A stretch of 7,547 bases of DNA from an uncultured Magnetococcales bacterium (GCA_903913345.1 CAIWLA010000072.1:1-7547), one strand, 5' to 3'; shown: positions 1 through 6,002, numbered from the stretch's first letter. Translations and numbers: made by a program. The notes: generated by a model from the sequence alone, not told the origin.

Positions 1-456
1 CGAACCACCGATGCCAATATTGATCAGGGTGGTCAAGGGTTTCCCCCCGGCCCCCCGGATGGCCTGTGCCCGGAACCGATCGGAAAAGAGGCGCATTTTC
101 TCCCATTCGGCCTCAATATCCACCATCACATTTCGGCCATCCACCCAGACGGGTTGACGACTGCGGTTGCGCAAGGCCGGATGGAGCACCGGGCGGTTTT
201 CGGTCCAGTTGCATCGCTCGCCGGCAAACAGGGCATCCCGTGCCGACTCCAGACCCGCCGCACGGGCAAAGGCGAACAGCAGGGCCAGGGTTTCGGTGGT
301 GAGACGATTTTTGGAAAAATCCAGCAACAGATCCTGGCAGGAGAGGGAAAAGCGGGCAAACCGGTCGGGATCCCGGTCGAACAGTGTACGCAGGGGAATA
401 TCCCGAATCTGTTGATAATGTGCCCTCAATGCGCGAATAGAAGATTCTTCCATCAT
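1..456 (-). CDS. pgi: Glucose-6-phosphate isomerase, N-terminal part (cut by window edge)
   Basis: This is the first 152 codons of a cytoplasmic enzyme that interconverts glucose 6-phosphate and fructose 6-phosphate in glycolysis and gluconeogenesis. The 3' end lies beyond the left edge. The translation starts MMEESSIRALRAH and carries family blocks in the expected order: a DFSKNRLT segment (about residues 46-53), the GERCNWTENRPVLHPALR block (about 79-96), a DGRNVMVDIE stretch (106-115), and INIGIGGS at 145-152. The last is the start of the phosphosugar-binding signature that usually continues DLGP. Two ATG codons in tandem (456-454 and 453-451) could each be the start; the upstream Shine-Dalgarno sequence is weak. 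The gene follows miaA on the same strand after a 172 bp gap holding a double-hairpin repeat, so it may be co-transcribed or have its own promoter. The identity is secure; the exact start is less so. Confidence 0.93.
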   Translation of the reverse strand, partial: MMEESSIRALRAHYQQIRDIPLRTLFDRDPDRFARFSLSCQDLLLDFSKNRLTTETLALLFAFARAAGLESARDALFAGERCNWTENRPVLHPALRNRSRQPVWVDGRNVMVDIEAEWEKMRLFSDRFRAQAIRGAGGKPLTTLINIGIGGS

Positions 457-500
457 GCGGTGCCCTGCCGGTTCAAATGTGAGCCTGGATTAGTCATTGT

Positions 501-517
501 GGCCATTTTTTTTGGCC
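501..517. other. Small inverted repeat GGCCA-T7-TGGCC
   Basis: A perfect 5 bp inverted repeat flanks seven T, 45 bp upstream of the pgi start. On the minus strand it reads GGCCA, seven A, TGGCC. It is too short to be a convincing terminator and has no U-tract after it. It could be a weak regulatory palindrome in the pgi leader, or chance. No convincing pgi promoter was found in the 457-628 gap. Confidence 0.25.
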
Positions 518-540
518 TTGATCATCGTTTGAGCCAACGG

Positions 541-610
541 GGATCCGCCACGGACCCCGCCAGGGGCTTTGCCCCTGGACCCCACCAGGGGGATAATCCC
601 CCTGGACCCC
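541..610. repeat. Double-hairpin GC-rich intergenic repeat, copy 1 (miaA-pgi gap)
   Basis: Two perfect hairpins lie side by side. The first pairs CCAGGGGC (560-567) with GCCCCTGG (571-578) around a TTT loop. The second pairs CCAGGGGGAT (585-594) with ATCCCCCTGG (596-605) around a single A. They are joined by ACCCCA and followed by ACCCC. A further imperfect arm at 541-557 (GGATCC with GGACCCC) suggests a three-arm version of the element. The same layout recurs at 1600-1654 and 6003-6056, in the same orientation. It sits just past the miaA stop in the direction of transcription, but no T-tract follows either arm on the minus strand. Roles in mRNA stability or Rho-dependent termination, or simply a mobile REP-like repeat, are all possible. 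Confidence 0.8.
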
Positions 611-628
611 TGATCAATAAAAAAATTA

Positions 629-1558
629 TTATCGGGCACCCTCGCGGCCCAAAAATCCCGCCACCAACCCCATGGCCTCCTCCTCCCCTTCCGGGGGCAA
701 CCAATGCAGGTCGCTCTCCCGGCGCAACCAGGTCATCTGCCGCTTGGCATAGCGTCGGCTCTCCCGCTGGGCCAGAACCACCGCCTCTGCCACCGCCATC
801 CGGCCTTCCAGGGCGGGAAAGAGCTGTCGATAGCCCACGGCCTTCATGGCGGGCAGGGTGGGATCATATCCGGCCTCCCAGAGTTGTCTGGCTTCTGCAA
901 GCAAACCCTGGGCCATCATCTGCAAAAAACGGGCATCGATGCGGGCATAGAGGGCCTCCCTGGACCACAGGCGGGCCAGTTTGAGAATGGCGAAGGGGGG
1001 GGGAGGGGGTTGTTCCTGCTGCCATTGGCTGAGGGGGCGTCCGGTGGCCATCTGGACCGCCAACCCTTGGCTGATGCGCTGGCCATCGTTTGGAGTCAAT
1101 CGGGCGGCCAACACCGGGTCCATCTGGGCCAGCCGTTGGTGGAGGACGGGCCAACCCACACGGGCACCCTCCTCCTTCAACGCCTGCCGAATGGCGGGAT
1201 CCAGGGGGGGAATCAGGACCAAGCCCTGTTCCACCGCCCGAAAATAGAGTCCGCTGCCGCCAACAAACAGGGGCACCCGGCCCCGTTGCTGGCAATCGGC
1301 CACCACCGCCCAGGCGGCCTCCCGGTAGCGGTCGGCACTGTAGGGTTGATCCGGGGTGGTCACATCCAACAGGTGATGGACCACCCGCTGCCGCTCCCAG
1401 GGGGTGGGCTTGGCGGAACCAATCTCCAATCCCCGGTAGAGCTGCACCGAGTCGGCGTTGACAATCTCCAGGGAAAAGTACTCGGCGAGGGCGAGGGCCA
1501 GAGAGGATTTGCCCGACGCGGTCGGGCCCATGAGGAAGATCAGGCGGGGAGGAGGCAT
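629..1558 (-). CDS. miaA: tRNA dimethylallyltransferase MiaA
   Basis: MiaA transfers a dimethylallyl group from dimethylallyl diphosphate to N6 of A37 in tRNAs that read codons starting with U. The 309-residue protein has the usual family length. Visible motifs are the P-loop GPTASGKS (11-18), NADSVQLYRGLEIGSAKP (34-51) with the conserved Asp36, HHLLDV (61-66), VGGSGLYFRA (99-108), TGRPLS (172-177), AVGYRQL (240-246) and AKRQMTWLRR (271-280). Two positions are unusual: Ser102 replaces the common Thr of GGTGLY, and the usual QRxxRALEV block reads QRISQGLAV (160-168). A proline run (184-188) is encoded by a nine-C tract. The start is the first ATG after an in-frame upstream TGA (minus-strand reading); no strong Shine-Dalgarno precedes it. 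The gene follows phaC after 103 bp that hold repeat copy 2. Identity is firm; a functional link to PHA synthesis is not implied. Confidence 0.95.
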   Translation of the reverse strand: MPPPRLIFLMGPTASGKSSLALALAEYFSLEIVNADSVQLYRGLEIGSAKPTPWERQRVVHHLLDVTTPDQPYSADRYREAAWAVVADCQQRGRVPLFVGGSGLYFRAVEQGLVLIPPLDPAIRQALKEEGARVGWPVLHQRLAQMDPVLAARLTPNDGQRISQGLAVQMATGRPLSQWQQEQPPPPPFAILKLARLWSREALYARIDARFLQMMAQGLLAEARQLWEAGYDPTLPAMKAVGYRQLFPALEGRMAVAEAVVLAQRESRRYAKRQMTWLRRESDLHWLPPEGEEEAMGLVAGFLGREGAR

Positions 1559-1599
1559 GGGCGATCAGCGGCGGACGGGCATGGCATGGGGGCTTAATT

Positions 1600-1654
1600 T
1601 TTGGGGGCCTCGCCCCCAAACCCCCACCAGGGGGGATGATCCCCCCTGGACCCC
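1600..1654. repeat. Double-hairpin GC-rich intergenic repeat, copy 2 (phaC-miaA gap)
   Basis: The first arm pairs TTTGGGGGC (1600-1608) with GCCCCCAAA (1612-1620) around a CTC loop. The second pairs CCAGGGGGGAT (1627-1637) with ATCCCCCCTGG (1639-1649) around a single G. The linker and trailing ACCCC match the other copies. It occupies most of the gap between the phaC stop and the miaA start. On the minus strand the last arm is followed by AAAAATTAAG rather than a T-tract, so it does not look like a standard intrinsic terminator. Confidence 0.85.
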
Positions 1655-1661
1655 ACCATCC

Positions 1662-2726
1662 CTAACCCCGCGCTTTCAACCAGTTGGCAATGGCGGGCGG
1701 CACCTCTTTTTGGGCGCGCCCACTGACATAAATGCCAATATGGCCACCCTTGAAGGCAAATTCCGAATAGTCCGTACTGCCCACCAACCCCTTGAGTGCC
1801 TTGGACGAGGCCGGCGGCACCAGATGGTCCAACGTGGCATACACATTGAACACCGGCATGGAAACGTTTTTCAAGTCCACCCGCTGCCCACCAATCACCA
1901 CCTCTCCCTTGATCAAACCATTGCGCTGATAAAAGTCCTTGATGAACTGCCGAAAGGCCTCCCCCGCCTGATCCGGCGAATCAAAGATCCACTTTTCCAT
2001 GCGCAGAAAATTTTTCAGCTTGTCCGGCTGATCCAGCAAATCCACCATGTCCAGATATTTTTGCCCGGTCAAGCGATAGGGATTCATGGACAAAAAGGTG
2101 TAATTCAACAACCCGCCGGGAATGTTGCCCAGGGTGTCCACCATCAAATCCACATCCAGCTTTTGTGCCCAACGGCTCAACAGGTTTTCCGGCGTCTGAA
2201 AATCCACCGGCGTCACCGTCGTCACAATGTTGCGCACCTTTTCGGGATGCAGAGCGGTATAACAGAGACTGAACGTACCCCCCTGGCAGATGCCCAGCAA
2301 ATTGATCCGGTAGAGATCATGCGCCTCGCAAATATGGGCAACACACCGATGGATATAACCATTGATATAGTCATCCAACCCCAGATAGCGGTCCGAACCG
2401 TCCGGGTAGCCCCAGTCGATGAGGTAGACATCCATCCCCTCATCCAACAACCCCTTGATCAGGGAACGGTCCTCTTGCAGATCCGCCATGTAGGGGCGAT
2501 TCACCAGGGCATACACCACCAGAACGGGCACCCGGTGCCGCTTTTCCACGGCAGAATGATACCGATACAACACCAGCTTGTCGTCGGTGTAGACCGCATC
2601 CCGACCACTCACACCCGCCGAGATCGGCCCGGTCTCGCTCATCGAAGTCATGCCCGCAACCAACTTCTGGTTGAAACGCATCAGTTCCTCAGCCGCTTGC
2701 TGTGGGGTCATGCTAAATGGAAACAT
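1662..2726 (-). CDS. phaC: Class III poly(3-hydroxyalkanoate) synthase, catalytic subunit PhaC
   Basis: PhaC polymerises (R)-3-hydroxyacyl-CoA into PHA at the granule surface, releasing CoA. At 354 residues it has the short class III length; class I and II enzymes are near 560-600. It is an alpha/beta-hydrolase fold protein. The lipase-like box is GICQGG (145-150) with nucleophile Cys147. The other predicted catalytic residues are Asp300 in DHLVPP (300-305) and His329 in GGHIGIYVSG (327-336); spacing matches Cys149, Asp302 and His331 of the Allochromatium vinosum enzyme. The YLIDWGYPDGSDRYLGLDDYI region (101-121) is also typical. Class III PhaC needs PhaE for full activity, and phaE lies directly upstream: its TAA stop is 3 bp before this ATG. 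The ribosome site AGGAG (2739-2735) lies inside the end of phaE, 8 nt from the start, suggesting translational coupling. Confidence 0.96.
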   Translation of the reverse strand: MFPFSMTPQQAAEELMRFNQKLVAGMTSMSETGPISAGVSGRDAVYTDDKLVLYRYHSAVEKRHRVPVLVVYALVNRPYMADLQEDRSLIKGLLDEGMDVYLIDWGYPDGSDRYLGLDDYINGYIHRCVAHICEAHDLYRINLLGICQGGTFSLCYTALHPEKVRNIVTTVTPVDFQTPENLLSRWAQKLDVDLMVDTLGNIPGGLLNYTFLSMNPYRLTGQKYLDMVDLLDQPDKLKNFLRMEKWIFDSPDQAGEAFRQFIKDFYQRNGLIKGEVVIGGQRVDLKNVSMPVFNVYATLDHLVPPASSKALKGLVGSTDYSEFAFKGGHIGIYVSGRAQKEVPPAIANWLKARG

Positions 2727-2729
2727 CCG

Positions 2730-4088
2730 TTATTCTCCTCTCTTGGCTGTCACCGCAGGTGCCGATCCCGACTTCTCACGTGCGGCAACACGCACCCTGG
2801 CTGCGGTTGCCTGCTTTTTTTCCTGCTGGTCAGGCGCGTGGGGCCGGGCAACCTCCAACAGGGTTTTCATGTCCGACAATTCCTGACGCAAATGGCGCAC
2901 ATCCAACCGATCCATATCATCACGCAAGGCACTCAACTCGGCACTGTGATCCAGGGCACGCAGCCCCTTGATCTCCTCCTCCAGCACCCGCACCCGCCGC
3001 TTTAAATCATGCACCTGCCGGTGAGAGGCATTGATCTCCCGCCGGGTCGGCATGTTGAGGGCCGCCAGCGTCTCGTCCAGCGAGGTCTGGACATGGCTTT
3101 GCACCCGCACCAGGGCATTGACCATCTCGGAATTGGCCTGCTGAAACGCACTGCCCCGGACAAAATCGGCATTGACCTCTTCACAACAATCCACCCACAA
3201 CACATACAGGTCATACATCTTCTCGACGGGTGTATTGGTGGCCCCCCGCTCCAGCAATCGCTTGTGCAGCCGCTCCAAAGCCTGCACATTGACCTGGTTG
3301 GAGAGGGTCTGAAAGGTCTGAAAGGCCTTTTGATAGACCATCATGTCCCGCATCCCGGCCTGCATCTGCTCCTGTTTTTCGCGGTTCAAACCCAGGCCAG
3401 GCATTCCCAGCATCTTGTGCAGCCACTCTTCCCCCGCCGCATTCTGCCACCCATCGGGCTTGACGCTGCCCATCAGGTTTTGCAACTGGGAACTGGAAAA
3501 GAGGGGATTATCCTTCAGCATTCCCATCCACATCTGCAACGGCTGACCCCAGGCGGCCATCGGGTCCAGGGCCGCCTTCTCCCCTCCCTGCCCAGTGAAC
3601 AGATCCTTCGCCTGTTGAATCGAACGATCCAGGGCTTTGGTCCAATCACCCCCATCCTGGGCCGTCTCCCCCACTTTTTGCAAAACCTGGAAGATCTCCT
3701 TGCCCAGTCGGACAAAACCGTTGGCCGCCGTCATCATGTTGGCCATCGCCGCCTGCTCCGGGGTGGCTTCCGGGGCATAAACCCCAAAGGAACGCATCCA
3801 ATCCTCCAAGGGGGAAGCCGCCGCACTCTGTTGGAACCAGGGCTTGGACCAGGGCGCAGACCCCATCGACCCGGATGAGTTGGCCGCTTCCATGGCCTGC
3901 TGCAACCACTGCATGGGCCACTGCGCACCACCCTCCATGCCGGGAATACCGGGAATACCAGGGAAACCGGGGAACCCCCGATTCGTTTGCAGGTTTTCGC
4001 CCGCCATGGCGACCCAGTCGTTCCAGATCTTTCGCTGCAGTTCCGTCCAGCCCTGCATCCAATCTACCGAAAACGCGTCATTCGCCAT
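2730..4088 (-). CDS. phaE: Class III PHA synthase accessory subunit PhaE
   Basis: PhaE binds and activates PhaC in class III synthases. The 452-residue product has the features of the family: a Trp- and Met-rich N-terminal half without obvious catalytic motifs, then the conserved C-terminal region with YDLYVLWVDCCEEV (292-305), NMPTRREINASHRQVHDLKRRVRVLEEE starting at residue 345, and a likely coiled coil to about 415. It is longer than the roughly 350-residue A. vinosum PhaE. Two additions stand out. A collagen-like run of Gly-X-Pro triplets lies at 38-50, encoded by 3927-3977. A Lys/Arg/Ala-rich tail runs from about 423 to 450. The start is well supported by GGAGG 6 nt upstream (4099-4095). 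The gene lies 40 bp after phaP and 3 bp before phaC. PhaE identity rests on the PTRRE/coiled-coil block plus linkage to phaC; it is convincing. Confidence 0.92.
   Translation of the reverse strand: MANDAFSVDWMQGWTELQRKIWNDWVAMAGENLQTNRGFPGFPGIPGIPGMEGGAQWPMQWLQQAMEAANSSGSMGSAPWSKPWFQQSAAASPLEDWMRSFGVYAPEATPEQAAMANMMTAANGFVRLGKEIFQVLQKVGETAQDGGDWTKALDRSIQQAKDLFTGQGGEKAALDPMAAWGQPLQMWMGMLKDNPLFSSSQLQNLMGSVKPDGWQNAAGEEWLHKMLGMPGLGLNREKQEQMQAGMRDMMVYQKAFQTFQTLSNQVNVQALERLHKRLLERGATNTPVEKMYDLYVLWVDCCEEVNADFVRGSAFQQANSEMVNALVRVQSHVQTSLDETLAALNMPTRREINASHRQVHDLKRRVRVLEEEIKGLRALDHSAELSALRDDMDRLDVRHLRQELSDMKTLLEVARPHAPDQQEKKQATAARVRVAAREKSGSAPAVTAKRGE
2735..2739 (-). promoter_or_regulatory. Ribosome binding site of phaC inside the phaE 3' end
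   Basis: On the minus strand AGGAG lies 8 nt before the phaC ATG and just before the phaE stop codon (2732-2730). A ribosome finishing phaE would cover this site, so the two synthase subunits are probably made in coupled amounts. This also fixes the phaC start at 2726. Confidence 0.8.
3927..3977 (-). repeat. Collagen-like Gly-Phe/Ile-Pro triplet tract in PhaE
   Basis: Residues 38-54 of PhaE read GFP GFP GIP GIP GME GG. The coding DNA is itself repetitive, with the nonamer CCGGGAATA (plus strand) occurring twice in a row near 3940-3958. Five G-X-X triplets are too few to form a stable collagen triple helix alone, so the tract is more likely a flexible or extended linker between the N-terminal Trp-rich segment (10-26) and the rest of the protein. 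Slippage between the near-identical units could change its length. Confidence 0.75.
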
Positions 4089-4101
4089 GCTTCACCTCCC
4101 A

Positions 4102-4111
4102 GGTTCGAACC
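4102..4111. other. Perfect 10 bp palindrome between phaP and phaE
   Basis: GGTTCGAACC is its own reverse complement and sits in the 40 bp phaP-phaE gap, just upstream of the phaE Shine-Dalgarno sequence. No T-tract follows, so it is not a terminator. It may be chance or a small structure near the ribosome site. Confidence 0.3.
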
Positions 4112-4128
4112 ATCCATTGAAGACAACC

Positions 4129-4485
4129 CTACTTGCTGCTGGATTTGACCTGCTCAACAATATCGTTGAGATCCTGCTCGATCAACCCTTTCAACTCTTC
4201 CTGACTGCGCGTGAGCAGATCCATCGTCTGCTTGGCATTTTCCACCATCATCTTGCCCACGTCCGCCACAATATCCGCCTGGGCATTGACCACATCCTGC
4301 ACCGATTTCAGATTGCCCAACCCCTTGATCTGCTTGGAGCTGACACTGACGAACGACTCGGCCGCATTCACCTGCTGCTTGGCCAGATCTTTCATGGTGC
4401 GCTCGTTGATCTTTTGCAGACCGGCAATGGAATTGACCATCTTCCGTGTGACATCCGCAACCTGCTCAGCAACCTTCTTGTCCAT
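4129..4485 (-). CDS. phaP: Phasin (PHA granule-associated protein)
   Basis: Phasins coat PHA granules, limit coalescence and set granule size and number. This 118-residue product is small, nearly all helical in appearance, free of cysteine and of any signal peptide or membrane segment. Its heptad-like spacing of hydrophobic residues and Gln/Lys/Glu-rich composition fit the proteobacterial phasin family (Phasin_2 type); the QVNAAESF block (about 38-45) and DVGKMMVENAKQTMDLL (about 75-91) are what I would expect of it. It begins MDKKVAEQVAD with AGGGGA 6 nt upstream. It is the first gene after the tandem TTGCAATG array and promoter at 4537-4630, the usual position of a PhaR-controlled phasin, and is followed after 40 bp by phaE. 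Sequence alone would allow other small helical proteins; context makes phasin likely. Confidence 0.88.
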   Translation of the reverse strand: MDKKVAEQVADVTRKMVNSIAGLQKINERTMKDLAKQQVNAAESFVSVSSKQIKGLGNLKSVQDVVNAQADIVADVGKMMVENAKQTMDLLTRSQEELKGLIEQDLNDIVEQVKSSSK

Positions 4486-4536
4486 TTTGAGTCCCCTTGT
4501 GATCTATAAGTTCGATTTGATAGGTATCCAGACATG

Positions 4537-4547
4537 CTGCATTGCAG
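4537..4547. promoter_or_regulatory. CTGC-N3-GCAG palindrome, candidate PhaR site
   Basis: CTGCATTGCAG lies in the larger near-palindrome TGCTGCATTGCAGCA (4535-4549). PhaR of Rhodobacter sphaeroides is reported to recognise CTGC-N3/4-GCAG, and Paracoccus PhaR binds TGC-rich DNA. The site is 52 bp upstream of phaP, downstream of the predicted transcription start, next to the tandem array. As RNA it could also form a small hairpin in the phaP leader. Binding here is inferred. Confidence 0.6.
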
Positions 4548-4552
4548 CAATG

Positions 4553-4600
4553 TTGCAATGTTGCAATGTTGCAATGTTGCAATGTTGCAATGTTGCAATG
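4553..4600. repeat. Six perfect tandem copies of TTGCAATG, candidate PhaR operator array
   Basis: Six exact 8 bp units run without interruption and are bordered by related sequence: CAGCAATG at 4545-4552 on one side and a TGCAGCA end at 4599-4605 on the other. Each unit holds the self-complementary core TTGCAA. The array starts next to the -10 box of the phaP promoter and covers the predicted start site and early leader. TGC/GCA-rich DNA upstream of a phasin gene is the known target type of the PhaR repressor, and phaR is the adjacent upstream gene. The inferred role is a multi-site operator controlling phaP-phaE-phaC. A simple tandem repeat of this kind can also vary in copy number. Confidence 0.75.
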
Positions 4601-4601
4601 C

Positions 4602-4630
4602 AGCATAATCACCTCTGACACCCCTGTCAA
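4602..4630 (-). promoter_or_regulatory. Sigma70-type promoter of phaP (phaPEC)
   Basis: On the minus strand a consensus -35 TTGACA (4630-4625) is separated by exactly 17 bp from TATGCT (4607-4602), which keeps the key first, second and last -10 bases. The predicted start is near 4595, inside the TTGCAATG array, giving a leader of about 110 nt. A seven-A tract at 4640-4634 lies where the proximal UP-element subsite would be. Repressor bound to the array would block initiation directly. No start site has been measured. Confidence 0.75.
4616..4629. promoter_or_regulatory. Inverted repeat TGACA-N4-TGTCA over the -35 region
   Basis: TGACA (4616-4620) and TGTCA (4625-4629) form a perfect 5 bp inverted repeat around CCCC. 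It overlaps the phaP -35 hexamer and the spacer. It could be a site for a second regulator, or arise because TTGACA happens to have its complement nearby. Confidence 0.35.
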
Positions 4631-4690
4631 GACTTTTTTTGCCCTTTCGCACCCATCAGCCCATTTTTTTTTGCCGCCCCCCGCCGCACC

Positions 4691-5128
4691 CTAAGGGCCA
4701 TCCTCAGGAGGGGCCACCTCAGGGATTCGGTTGATGGGGAGGAGAGAGGCCCAAAATGCGATATTTTTCTGGGTCAAATCCCCCAACAGGGCCACCGGAT
4801 CGATGGGCGTATGCAGATGGCTCTGCTGTTCGACAAACAGGGCCATGCTCTGAGTCAGGTACTCTCCCAACACCCCCTGCAACGCACCGCCATAAAAGCG
4901 GATGATCTGCTGCAAGACCTCCGTCGAGAAGACGGGCAGGCTGTCGCCCTCCGCCTCGCTGATGATCTGCAGCAGCACACTGCGCGTAATATCTTCACTG
5001 CTCTGTTTGTCCACCACCTGGAAAGGGATGTTGTCCAGCACCAACTGCCGGATCCCCTCCAGGGTGACATAGGTGGAACGTTCCGTATCGTACAATCGAC
5101 GATTGGGATATTTGCGAATGACTCTCAT
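4691..5128 (-). CDS. phaR: PHA synthesis repressor PhaR
   Basis: PhaR is a cytoplasmic DNA-binding protein that represses phasin (and often its own and synthase) genes and is released when it binds nascent PHA. The 145-residue product starts with the hallmark N-terminal domain: RVIRKYPNRRLYDTERSTYVTLEGIRQLV (2-30) and the DITRSVLLQIISEAE block (46-60). The following FSTEVLQQIIRFYGGALQGVLGEYL region (67-91) matches the PHB-accumulation regulatory domain that follows it in the family. The end is short and Pro/Glu-rich. It is not related to the Bacillus class IV synthase subunit also called PhaR. It starts 38 bp after phaB with a modest AAGGCGG ribosome site, so probably shares a transcript with phaB. 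Its likely operator is the TTGCAATG array just downstream, before phaP. Identity is very strong. Confidence 0.96.
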   Translation of the reverse strand: MRVIRKYPNRRLYDTERSTYVTLEGIRQLVLDNIPFQVVDKQSSEDITRSVLLQIISEAEGDSLPVFSTEVLQQIIRFYGGALQGVLGEYLTQSMALFVEQQSHLHTPIDPVALLGDLTQKNIAFWASLLPINRIPEVAPPEDGP

Positions 5129-5166
5129 GCGCGAACCGCCTTAATGGGCACCAACGGCACCGGTCA

Positions 5167-5913
5167 TCAATGGATGAACTGACCGCCATTGACATCAATG
5201 TTGGCTCCGGTGATAAATCCCGCCTCTTCATGGACCAGAAAGGCCACCACGCGGGCAATTTCGTCCGGTCGGCCCAGACGCCCCACCGGAATTTGGGCCA
5301 CAATCTTTTTGAGCACCTCTTCGGGAATCTTTTTGACCATATCCGTACCGATATAACCGGGCGAAATGGTGTTGACCGTTACCCCTTTGCTGACCCCCTC
5401 CTGGGCCACCGCCATGGTAAAACCGTGCATCCCCGCCTTGGCCGCCGAATAGTTCGCCTGACCGAACTGACCCTTGCGCCCATTGATGGAGGAGATATTG
5501 ACAATGCGCCCATATCCCCGATCCGTCATGCCCGTGAACACCTGTTTCGTGACATTGAAAACACTGTTCAGATTGGTGTCGATCACCTCGTTCCACTGCT
5601 GTTCGGTCATCCTTTTCATGGTGGAATCCCGGGTGATCCCGGCGCAATTGACCAGAATATCCACCGGTCCGACATCCTTTTCAATTTGCTCCACGGCCGC
5701 CTTGCAGGCGGAAAAATCCGTCACATCGGCCTCGTAGACGACAATATCCAGCCCTTCGGCCTTCCGTTGCTGTTTCCACTCATCCAGATTGGGACACTCG
5801 AAGACGGGTGCGCAGGTGACGACCACCCGATAGCCCTCATTCGCCAATTTTTTGCTGATTTCCGTACCGATACCACCTGCGCCACCGGTCACCAATGCCA
5901 CTCTTTTGCTCAT
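5167..5913 (-). CDS. phaB: Acetoacetyl-CoA reductase PhaB (SDR family)
   Basis: PhaB reduces acetoacetyl-CoA to (R)-3-hydroxybutyryl-CoA, usually with NADPH, supplying the monomer for PHA synthase. The 248-residue product is a classical short-chain dehydrogenase: cofactor loop TGGAGGIG (9-16), NCAG (89-92), Asn114, catalytic Ser142, Tyr155 and Lys159 in the YSAAK motif. The NGRKGQFGQANYSAAKAGMHGFTMA region (144-168) closely follows the known Ralstonia PhaB pattern and separates it from fatty-acid FabG enzymes. The ending is GGQFIH. GAGGA 7 nt upstream supports the start. It follows phaA after 199 bp that include repeat copy 3, and phaR comes 38 bp later. Specificity for acetoacetyl-CoA is inferred from motif and cluster. 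Confidence 0.95.
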   Translation of the reverse strand: MSKRVALVTGGAGGIGTEISKKLANEGYRVVVTCAPVFECPNLDEWKQQRKAEGLDIVVYEADVTDFSACKAAVEQIEKDVGPVDILVNCAGITRDSTMKRMTEQQWNEVIDTNLNSVFNVTKQVFTGMTDRGYGRIVNISSINGRKGQFGQANYSAAKAGMHGFTMAVAQEGVSKGVTVNTISPGYIGTDMVKKIPEEVLKKIVAQIPVGRLGRPDEIARVVAFLVHEEAGFITGANIDVNGGQFIH

Positions 5914-6002
5914 GTGTATATCCTCATTTCAGGGTCGATGAACACCATTACCGAACAGTCCAACGCCATTCAGGCAACGCACAGAAAGAAAGCACCCTCA
6001 CG

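Noticed and set aside
704..1597. Plus-strand open frame opposite miaA
   Set aside because: Gly/Gln/His-rich shadow of a gene whose motifs are all present on the other strand.
1600..1654. Double hairpin as a Rho-independent terminator of phaC
   Set aside because: On the minus strand the last stem is followed by A-rich DNA and no T-tract, and the other two copies also lack one.
1458..3005. Long plus-strand open frame of 515 codons opposite phaC and the end of phaE
   Set aside because: It lies opposite two strongly supported genes, has a low-complexity His/Gln/Pro composition typical of antisense shadows in GC-rich DNA, and shows no family motif or ribosome site.
4553..4600. CRISPR array
   Set aside because: Units are 8 bp with no spacers; this is a simple tandem repeat in a promoter, not a repeat-spacer array.
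4960..4985. CTGCAGCAG-type sequences inside phaR as further PhaR operators
   Set aside because: They encode conserved Leu/Gln residues of PhaR; GCAG/CTGC words are expected there from codon use.
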